From positions 124,001-188,000 of the forward strand of contig NZ_JAUDCO010000005.1 of NCBI RefSeq assembly GCF_030373545.1: a DNA stretch of 64,000 nucleotides, in the 5' to 3' direction. The position numbers and the translations under genes are program-made. Of the stretch, positions 57,576-64,000 are shown piece by piece (position 1 is the stretch's first letter; the number at the start of each line of letters is the position of its first letter). The notes under the pieces were generated by a model that saw only the letters and a program-made list of their open reading frames with translations, had not been told where the DNA came from and ran no database searches. The DNA comes from Collinsella tanakaei (GTDB lineage: Bacteria > Actinomycetota > Coriobacteriia > Coriobacteriales > Coriobacteriaceae).

Positions 57576-58742
57576 ATGGACACGCTTTCCGTTCTGATCG
57601 CTTCCGATTCCTTCAAGGGCTCCGTTTCCAGCAAGGATATCGCCGACCTGCTGGAGCAGGGCATCCATCGCGTTAGCCCTGGCTGTGAAGTTCGCAAGTT
57701 CGCCATCGCCGATGGGGGCGAGGGCACCGTCGAGGCCGTCATGTCCGCTCTCGGCGGGCAGCTGATGTCCGTCGACGTTCTCGATCCGCTGGGCGGCAAC
57801 GTCACCGCGCATTACGGCATGATCGGCGACGACACGGCCGTCATCGAGATGGCCGAGGCGAGCGGCATCACGCTCATCGAGCAGACCAGCGAAAACGCAG
57901 GCCGCGCCTCCACGTGGGGCGTCGGCCAGGTGATGCTCGACGCCGTCGAGCACGGCGCCAAGCGCATCTACATCGGCCTGGGCGGTTCCGCCACCAGCGA
58001 TGGCGGCGCGGGCATGGCCAAGGCGCTGGGCGTCCGGTTTCTCGACAGCAAGGGCGAGGATATCCCGTGCGGGCTCATCGGCCTGAAGGAACTCGACTCC
58101 ATCGACTGCTCCCAGATGACGCATGCCCTGAACGGTATCGAGATCATCGCCATCACCGATGTCACGAACCCGCTGACCGGTCCGGACGGTGCCGTGTGCG
58201 TCTACGGCCCGCAGAAGGGCATCCCTGCCGACGCCATCGCGCACATGGACGGGATGATGGTCCGCTACGCCAGGATCCTCAAGGATACCGTCGGCCGCGA
58301 CATCGACGCCGTCCCGGGATCGGGTGCCGCGGGAGGCCTGGGTGCGGCGCTCGTCGCGTTCTGCAACGCGAAGATCGCCCGCGGCATCGATACCGTGCTC
58401 GACCTCATCGGGCTCGAAGACGCCATGGTCGGCGTCGACCTGGTCATCACGGGCGAAGGCCGCATGGACGCTCAGTCCGCCTTCGGCAAGGCTCCCGTGG
58501 GCGTCGCGCGCCGCGCCAAGCACCACGGCATCCCCGTGGTCGCTGTGGTCGGCGGCCGTGCCGATGACCTGGGCGGGGTCTACGACGAGGGGATCGACCT
58601 GGTTCTCTCGATCGCTACGGGCCCCATAACGCTCGCTGAGAGCGTCGAGCACGCCGATACCCTCGTTCCCATCGCGGGCGAGAACGTTGTGCGCACCCTG
58701 CTCGTGGGCGCCAAGGCGTGCGCACGCAGGCTCGCGTTCTGA
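57576..58742 (+). CDS. garK: Glycerate kinase (GarK/GlxK family)
   Basis: A 388-residue kinase of the GckA/GarK family: IASDSFKGSVSSKDIADLLE at the N-terminus, IADGGEGTVEAVMSALGG, IGLGGSATSDGGAGMAKALG, GAAGGLGAAL and a C-terminal LVITGEGRMDAQSAFGKAP. It phosphorylates D-glycerate to 2- (or 3-) phosphoglycerate, feeding glycolysis and the pyruvate kinase encoded at 35 kb. ATG at 57576 after AAAGGAGG. Confidence 0.93.
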   Translation: MDTLSVLIASDSFKGSVSSKDIADLLEQGIHRVSPGCEVRKFAIADGGEGTVEAVMSALGGQLMSVDVLDPLGGNVTAHYGMIGDDTAVIEMAEASGITLIEQTSENAGRASTWGVGQVMLDAVEHGAKRIYIGLGGSATSDGGAGMAKALGVRFLDSKGEDIPCGLIGLKELDSIDCSQMTHALNGIEIIAITDVTNPLTGPDGAVCVYGPQKGIPADAIAHMDGMMVRYARILKDTVGRDIDAVPGSGAAGGLGAALVAFCNAKIARGIDTVLDLIGLEDAMVGVDLVITGEGRMDAQSAFGKAPVGVARRAKHHGIPVVAVVGGRADDLGGVYDEGIDLVLSIATGPITLAESVEHADTLVPIAGENVVRTLLVGAKACARRLAF

Positions 58743-58837
58743 GAGGCAACGCCTCATACCCTGGGGTTCCCGCTCGGGTGGAGTCGAGCGTGAACATAGA
58801 TAGAACACTGCACCTATATACGAGAAAGGATCGTGCA

Positions 58838-59722
58838 ATGAACGTAGGTTTCGTCGGTCTGGGCATCATGGGCAAGCCCATGTCCATCAACGTTCAGAAG
58901 GCCGGTCATACGGTCTATGCGTATGACTTCCACATCGAGAACGCCAACGACCTCGTCGAGCTCGGTGGCGTCGCGTGCGCCAGCGGCAAGGAGGTCGCTG
59001 AGAACTCCGACGTCGTCATCACCATGCTCCCCAACTCCCCGCACGTTGAGAGCGCCCTGTTTGGCGAGAACGGCATCGCCGAGGGCCTGACCGCCGGCAA
59101 GTGCGTCATCGACATGAGCTCCATCGCCCCGCTGGCGAGCCGTGACTTCGCCAAGCGCCTCGAGGAGATCGGCGTCGACTTCCTGGACGCCCCCGTCTCC
59201 GGCGGCGAGCCCAAGGCCATCGACGGCACCATCGCCGTCATGGTCGGTGGCAAAGAGGACGTCTTCGCCAAGTACGAGGACCTGCTCAAGACCATGGCTT
59301 CCACCGTCACCCTCGTGGGTGAGGTCGGCGCCGGCAACATCACCAAGCTCGCCAACCAGATGATCGTCGCCATCAACATCGCTGGCGTCTGCGAGGCCTA
59401 CTCCCTTGCCAAGAAGGCCGGCGTCGACCCGGCGCGCGTCTACGAGGCCATCCGCTCCGGTCTGGCCGGCTCCACGGTCATGGACCAGAAGTCCCAGAAG
59501 ATCTTCGACGGCGACTTCACGCCCGGCTTCCGCATCGAGCTCCACATCAAGGACCTTCAGAACGTTATGGACACCTCGCATCAGATCAACGTGTCCTCGC
59601 CGTTCTCCGCGCTCGCCATGGAGATCATGCAGTCCCTCAAGGCCCACGGCCACGAGAAGGACGATCACTCCGGTATCGCCGAGTGGTACGAGATGGTCAA
59701 CGACATGAAGCTGCAGGGCTAA
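58838..59722 (+). CDS. garR: Tartronate semialdehyde reductase (2-hydroxy-3-oxopropionate reductase)
   Basis: A 294-residue beta-hydroxyacid dehydrogenase: NAD motif VGFVGLGIMGKPMSIN, substrate motif LDAPVSGGEPKAIDGTIAVM, catalytic Lys in GAGNITKLANQMIVA. It reduces tartronate semialdehyde to D-glycerate, the step before the kinase. The ATG at 58838 follows GAGAAAGGA. It is the last gene of the operon and is followed by a terminator. Confidence 0.93.
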   Translation: MNVGFVGLGIMGKPMSINVQKAGHTVYAYDFHIENANDLVELGGVACASGKEVAENSDVVITMLPNSPHVESALFGENGIAEGLTAGKCVIDMSSIAPLASRDFAKRLEEIGVDFLDAPVSGGEPKAIDGTIAVMVGGKEDVFAKYEDLLKTMASTVTLVGEVGAGNITKLANQMIVAINIAGVCEAYSLAKKAGVDPARVYEAIRSGLAGSTVMDQKSQKIFDGDFTPGFRIELHIKDLQNVMDTSHQINVSSPFSALAMEIMQSLKAHGHEKDDHSGIAEWYEMVNDMKLQG

Positions 59723-59750
59723 GCGCCAGCAAGCATCGTTCCATTGCGTG

Positions 59751-59785
59751 AAGGCGGCATCCGGCGCTCCGGGTGCCGCCTTTTT
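59751..59785 (+). terminator. Terminator of the glucarate operon
   Basis: AAGGCGGCA...TGCCGCCTTTTT hairpin 28 nt after the last stop codon. Confidence 0.88.
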
Positions 59786-60085
59786 GTATGACGGTGGGCG
59801 CGGTCGTTCCGTTTTCGCTCTGTCGGACCAGTGGTTTGTGCTCAGGGACGCATGTTCGTGCCGACGCGACGCAGCATCGTGGCCTTTGGAACATAGGAGC
59901 GCATCGACGGCGCGCATATAGTCATATCAGGTATACACCACAAGTACACCTAGGCCCGAAATGCGGCTGTTAGCATGAGAAACAATCCGCGAACAGGGCA
60001 GCGCGCAACCGCGAAGATGCGGCGTCGCGCATTCGGGGATGCGGATCGAGCCGGCCGCTTGGCGGTCGGGCGAAAGGAGGGCGGC

Positions 60086-61321
60086 ATGGCCGTTCGTATC
60101 GTTGAGGAAGCAAATAGGTGCCTTCAGTGCAAGCGGCCCCTGTGTCAGAAGGGCTGCCCCATCTCCACCAACATCCCCGAGGTCATCCGCCTGTTCAAGG
60201 AGGGCGAGATCACGGCCGCCGGCGAGATGCTGTTTGACAACAACCCCTTCTCGCTCGTCTGCTCCATGGTCTGCAACCACGAGGGGCAGTGCGAGGGCCA
60301 CTGCATCCGCGGCCGCAAGGAGACCCCGGTCCACTTCAGCGCCATCGAGACCTTCATCTCCGATCTGTACCTCGACCGCATGGTCATCGAGAAGAAGCCT
60401 GCGAACGGCCACAAGGCCGCCGTCATCGGCGCCGGCCCCGCCGGCCTCACCGTCGCCATCAGGCTTGCGCGCGAGGGCTACGGCGTGACCGTCTTTGATT
60501 CCAAGGACCGCATCGGCGGCGTCATGCGCTACGGCATTCCCGAGTTCCGTCTGCCGCGCACCATCCTGGACCGCTACGCCAAGCGCCTCGAGGAGATGGG
60601 CGTGAAGTTCCGCGCCTGCACCACGATTGGCGGCGCGCTCGAGATCGGCGACCTTCTGCGCGACGGCTACGAGACGGTCTTTATCGGCACGGGCGTGTGG
60701 CGTCCGCGCACCCTCGGCCTTGAGGGCGAGTCGCTGCCCAACGTGCACTTCTCCGTGGACTACCTGAGCGATCCGTCCGCGTTCAACCTGGGCGAGAACG
60801 TCGCGATCATCGGCGTGGGCAACTCCGGCATGGACGTGGCCCGCACCGCGCTGCGCCACGGGGCGCGCCACGTGCGCATGTACGCGCGCTCCAAGCACGT
60901 GACGGCAAGCTCCGACGAGCTCGCGTACGCGCAGCTCGAGGGCGCCGAGCTCGTCTACTGCAAAGACGTGGTCAAGATCACCGAGGAGGGCCCGCTGTTC
61001 CGCACGAACATCCTCGACGAGGACGGCAACATCATCGGATGCGAGGACGAGCTCGACCAGGTGCATGTCGACTCGACGATCATCGCCATCAGCCAGGGTC
61101 CCAAGAACAAGCTGCTGCTCACGACGCCGGGTCTCGAGTGCTCCGCGACGGGTCTTCTGCTCACGGACGACAACGGCATGACGACCGTCGACGGCGTGTT
61201 CGCCGCGGGCGACGTGGTGACGGGTTCCAAGAACGTGGTGAGCGCCGTGGCGGTCGCCAAGGACGTTGCGGATGCGATGATGCGCTACATGTCGGGCGAT
61301 CGCACCGCCGAGGAGAAGTAG
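60086..61321 (+). CDS. GltD-like NAD(P)-dependent oxidoreductase (glutamate synthase small subunit-like)
   Basis: A 411-residue flavoprotein. An N-terminal iron-sulphur domain has CLQCKRPLCQKGCP (residues 12-25) and CSMVCNHEGQCEGHC, then FAD site VIGAGPAGLTVAIRLA, NAD site IIGVGNSGMDVARTAL and the terminal GVFAAGDVVTGSK. This is the GltD/PreT/NfnL-type electron-transfer subunit. No large subunit is next to it, so it may work with a distant partner. ATG at 60086 after AAAGGAGG; the longer frame is Arg-rich and unlikely. Confidence 0.88.
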   Translation: MAVRIVEEANRCLQCKRPLCQKGCPISTNIPEVIRLFKEGEITAAGEMLFDNNPFSLVCSMVCNHEGQCEGHCIRGRKETPVHFSAIETFISDLYLDRMVIEKKPANGHKAAVIGAGPAGLTVAIRLAREGYGVTVFDSKDRIGGVMRYGIPEFRLPRTILDRYAKRLEEMGVKFRACTTIGGALEIGDLLRDGYETVFIGTGVWRPRTLGLEGESLPNVHFSVDYLSDPSAFNLGENVAIIGVGNSGMDVARTALRHGARHVRMYARSKHVTASSDELAYAQLEGAELVYCKDVVKITEEGPLFRTNILDEDGNIIGCEDELDQVHVDSTIIAISQGPKNKLLLTTPGLECSATGLLLTDDNGMTTVDGVFAAGDVVTGSKNVVSAVAVAKDVADAMMRYMSGDRTAEEK

Positions 61322-61491
61322 CCCCCTGCGGCGCTCGGGGCGTCCCTTGTGCGCGATGTGGCGTGCGGCTGCAAGATCGCGCTCAGGGGATGCCCCGGGT
61401 GCCTTACCCGAAGCTTCGCCGCAGTGCGATGTGCGCCTTGCGGCGGGGCCTGCCGACGGCCGACGCGCGGTCTGACGGCGCCGTTGTATGG

Positions 61492-61557
61492 GTGGGCGAG
61501 CTTCAGCTTTTTTGCCGGTTTACTCCTTTCACGGTGAAAAGGCTGAAGCTCGCCCAC
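61492..61557. terminator. Long inverted repeat, probable terminator
   Basis: GTGGGCGAGCTTCAGC (61492) pairs with GCTGAAGCTCGCCCAC (61542-61557); the arms extend through T and A runs around a 23-nt loop. It is followed by TTTGTGTTTTT. It may end the GltD-like gene's transcript. The rest of 61322-61716 shows no gene. Confidence 0.55.
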
Positions 61558-61716
61558 TTTGTGTTTTTGCCGATGGTGCGGGCTGCCGCGGTGCTGCTGC
61601 GTGTCGGGTGTCATCGGAGCTTTTCCACACCGGGGCACCGCTGTGTTCGGCGGTGTCCTGCGGTACACTGTGCTGTTGACAACGGTGTGGAAAACCGGAC
61701 GACGAAGGAGGCGCGC

Positions 61717-62880
61717 GTGGGCAAGAGCAGGGCAAAAGGGAAAAAGCGGCGCTGCATGCCGGACGAATCGGCGCTCGTGGCATCGCTGCCCAAGGTCGAC
61801 GCCCTGCACGATGTTCCCTCGTTTGATGACCTGCGCGTCGACGACGCGCAGCGCGCCTCATTCGAGCAGTTCTGCAGCGAGCTTGCCGCCGCCGATGCCG
61901 TGGCCTCATCCGAGATGCGCCTCGGATGGGTCGTGCGGCTCGATCGCGGCTTTCCGCTGATCGCCACCGAGGACGCGACGTTTCGCGCCGAGCACTCCGT
62001 CAACTTCGCGAAGACGCGCGGGGAGGCAGAGCGTCTGCTGCCGGCGATCGGCGACTGCGTTGCGGTGCGCGTCGCCCCCGGGCACGACATGGGCGTGATC
62101 GAGCGCGTGCTGCCGCGCCGCACCGCGTTTGAGCGCTGGCGCGGCAAGAACCGCGGTGAGCGCCAGGTGCTTGCTGCCAACGTGGACACGATCTTCATCG
62201 TGCAGCCGCTCGGCTCCACGCGCGATACCCCGGAGCTTATCCGCGACCGTATCGCCCGCTGTCTCGTCCTGATCAACGACTGCGCGGCGACGCCGGTGGT
62301 GGTGCTCACCAAGGCCGACCGCTGCACGCGCGACGAGCTGGACCGCGTCCGCGCCGATGCGGTGCGCCTTGCCGGGGACGGCGTGCGCGTGGTGACGACC
62401 TCGTCCGCCACGGGCGAGGGGCTTGACGAGGTGCGCTCCTGCGTGCCCGCCGGCACGTGCGCGATGATTCTCGGCGAGTCGGGCGCGGGAAAGTCCACAT
62501 TGCTCAACGCCCTGCTGGGCCATGAGGCGCTCGCCACCGGCGAGGTTCGCGAGCGCGATGATATGGGTCGCCACACGACGGTCGCGCGCGTGATGGTCTC
62601 CCTGCCCGAGCCCTGCGGCATCATCGCCGATGCACCGGGCCTGCGGAGCCTGCCCCTTGTTGGCCACGAACGGGGGCTCGCGCGGACGTTTCCCGAGGTC
62701 GTCGAGGCGTCGCACGCGTGCCGCTTCAACGATTGCACCCATACCCATGAGCCGGGGTGCGCTGTGCGCGCGTCCGTGGAGGACGGCTCGATCGACCCGG
62801 TGCGCCTCGAGGCGTTTCTGTCGCTCGCCGGCGAGATGCGCGTGAGCGCCCAGAGCCTGGACCCTGATGTAAAGCTTTAG
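61717..62880 (+). CDS. rsgA: Ribosome small subunit-dependent GTPase A
   Basis: A 387-residue circularly permuted GTPase: an OB-like domain (about 60-150), G4 LTKAD before G1 GESGAGKST (about 253-261), the TTVARV switch region, G3 DAPGLRSL, and a C-terminal zinc domain with CRFNDCTHTHEPGC. It assists late 30S assembly. The GTG start at 61717 follows GAAGGAGG and gives a Lys/Arg-rich N-terminus (KSRAKGKKRR). Confidence 0.92.
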   Translation: MGKSRAKGKKRRCMPDESALVASLPKVDALHDVPSFDDLRVDDAQRASFEQFCSELAAADAVASSEMRLGWVVRLDRGFPLIATEDATFRAEHSVNFAKTRGEAERLLPAIGDCVAVRVAPGHDMGVIERVLPRRTAFERWRGKNRGERQVLAANVDTIFIVQPLGSTRDTPELIRDRIARCLVLINDCAATPVVVLTKADRCTRDELDRVRADAVRLAGDGVRVVTTSSATGEGLDEVRSCVPAGTCAMILGESGAGKSTLLNALLGHEALATGEVRERDDMGRHTTVARVMVSLPEPCGIIADAPGLRSLPLVGHERGLARTFPEVVEASHACRFNDCTHTHEPGCAVRASVEDGSIDPVRLEAFLSLAGEMRVSAQSLDPDVKL

Positions 62881-62913
62881 CCCGATATGTGATGCAGCCA
62901 TATGGCCGAGATG

Positions 62914-62954
62914 CCGCCCGTCGTCCGATGAGCCCGGACGGCGGGCGGTTTTTT
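62914..62954 (+). terminator. Terminator of rsgA
   Basis: CCGCCCGTCGTCCG pairs (one bulge) with CGGACGGCGGGCGG and is followed by TTTTTT. The rest of 62881-63202 has no supported gene. Confidence 0.85.
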
Positions 62955-63202
62955 CATGCAAGAGACGGGGTTCTCACGGGCGCCCGACATCGGGCATGCC
63001 GACAGCGGGCGTTGTTCCAGGCCCCGTCAAACGGGTGTGTTTGGTTTGAGGGGGACATCCTGTCGGAGCGCGCCGGACTTTTTCAATTTGATGGGCTGCT
63101 GCCACCTGCCGCTCAACACAATGGGACCCACCCCATCGGCTGCGGTGAGCGCGCTGCGGAATCGCGTGGGGGTGAGGGCTGGCATCGGCGAAGGGGTACG
63201 CG

Positions 63203-63856
63203 GTGAAACGTAGGACAAGAATCGCGATCAGCGCGCTTTGCGGGGTCGCGGCAGCAGCACTCGCACTGTCGTATGCCTCGTCGGTGCGGTCCGAAGCGGA
63301 GCGGATGCGCCGCGAGACGCTCGAGAGCTATGGGGGCGACCTGGTCGCCGTGTGCGTGGCGACGCGCGATATCGAGCCGGGGGACACGCTTGACGAGAGC
63401 AACGTCGCGGTCGAGGAGTGGGTCGCGAGCCTGCTTCCTCCCGATGCCGTGACATCGCTGGCCGATGTTGCCGGAAAGGTGGCGACGTCGCGGATTCCCC
63501 AGCGGGCCGTCCTGTGCCCGGCCTATGTGGAGGCTCGTGCCGGGGACCTTGAGGTTCCCGATGGATGCGTGGCGGTGAGCGTGGCGAGCGACGCCGAGCA
63601 CGCGGTGGGCGGTGCGCTCGCGCGCGGCGATGCCGTGGACGTCTATGTATCGAAAGATGCCGTCGCCGACCGGCTCACTTCTGCGCGCGTGCTGGACACG
63701 AGCGCGCTTGCGACCGGCGGGGGCGAGGTGAGCTGGGTGACGCTTGCGGTCGAGCCCTCCTGCGTGCAGGAGCTGCTCGCTGCGATGTCACTCGGCCAGG
63801 TGACGCTGGTCGTTCCCGGGGAGATGCCGAAGACGGGTCAGGAGGATGAATCATGA
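63203..63856 (+). CDS. SAF-domain protein, CpaB/RcpC-like Flp (Tad) pilus assembly
   Basis: A 217-residue protein with an N-terminal membrane anchor (IAISALCGVAAAALALSYA) and a SAF domain starting VAVCVATRDIEPGDTLDESN (about 48-110). This is the layout of CpaB/RcpC pilus assembly proteins, though shorter than most. Inferred role: periplasmic or extracytoplasmic part of a Tad/Flp pilus. GTG at 63203 after GAAGGGG. It overlaps the next gene by 4 nt. Confidence 0.7.
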   Translation: MKRRTRIAISALCGVAAAALALSYASSVRSEAERMRRETLESYGGDLVAVCVATRDIEPGDTLDESNVAVEEWVASLLPPDAVTSLADVAGKVATSRIPQRAVLCPAYVEARAGDLEVPDGCVAVSVASDAEHAVGGALARGDAVDVYVSKDAVADRLTSARVLDTSALATGGGEVSWVTLAVEPSCVQELLAAMSLGQVTLVVPGEMPKTGQEDES

Positions 63857-64000
63857 GTTCGCCGATCTGGTTGATGTGTTGCGCCGCGGACGGCGCCGAG
63901 CCCTTGCGGGACGAGATCTTTCTGCGCGAGCCCGGTGCCCAGCTGCTGCGTTTTGAAGACCCCGAAGCGGTCGACCGCATGGTGCGGGCATCGGATGACC
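63853..64000 (+). CDS. N-terminus of a TadZ/CpaE-like gene (partial)
   Basis: The ATG at 63853 overlaps the preceding stop (ATGA) and the frame stays open to the window edge: MSSPIWLMCCAADGAEPLRD and onwards, 49 residues visible. An N-terminal receiver-like segment before an ATPase domain would fit CpaE/TadZ in this position; that is inferred from context only. Confidence 0.5.
   Translation, partial: MSSPIWLMCCAADGAEPLRDEIFLREPGAQLLRFEDPEAVDRMVRASDD

Overview
The window looks like a chromosomal segment of a high-GC, gut-type actinobacterium of the class Coriobacteriia (Collinsella/Olsenella-like). This is an inference. It rests on strongly GC-biased codon use in housekeeping genes, a T-box leader before pheST, an actinobacterial-type LexA box, Tad/Flp pilus genes and a sortase-anchored surface protein. 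No rRNA, tRNA or CRISPR array was seen.

1-17.8 kb is a surface polysaccharide (capsule/EPS) cluster, nearly all on the + strand. It holds a heparinase II/III-like protein, three glycosyltransferases, a Wzy-type polymerase, a TupA-like ATP-grasp protein followed by a broken second copy, a Wzx-type flippase, a hexapeptide acyltransferase and the nucleotide-sugar enzymes. WecB plus WecC would supply UDP-ManNAcA. UDP-glucose dehydrogenase plus UDP-glucuronate 4-epimerase would supply UDP-GlcA and UDP-GalA. A 1020-aa metallophosphoesterase-STAND NTPase, probably an immune protein, sits among these genes.

17.8-24.1 kb is a patchwork of conflict genes around an isolated rfbB. It contains an AbiH-like protein, a Panacea (DUF4065)/Doc-like toxin-antitoxin pair bracketed by rfbB and a decayed rfbB copy, a class II Fic protein with a dyad operator, and an unlisted 26-residue hydrophobic peptide whose promoter carries a near-consensus LexA/SOS box.

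24.5-36 kb is core metabolism: glmM, an M32 carboxypeptidase, T-box-pheS-pheT, a phospholipase C-like protein, a nuclease-like protein and pyk.

36-46.2 kb carries two closely related Ca2+-type P-type ATPases, each behind the same structured leader (candidate metal riboswitch). They bracket a large IPQTG-anchored surface protein and are linked by duplicated terminator-plus-palindrome units.

46.3-59.8 kb holds an AAA/DUF4143 ATPase behind two operator arrays of 32-bp pitch, then a CdaR-type regulator divergent from a glucarate/galactarate operon. The operon order is Nramp-like transporter, DlgD-like and D-2-hydroxyacid dehydrogenases, two glucarate dehydratases, a DHDPS-family aldolase, glycerate kinase and tartronate semialdehyde reductase. 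Together they would take hexarate to pyruvate plus phosphoglycerate. 60-64 kb holds a GltD-like oxidoreductase, rsgA, and the start of a Flp/Tad pilus operon (CpaB-like, then a truncated gene).
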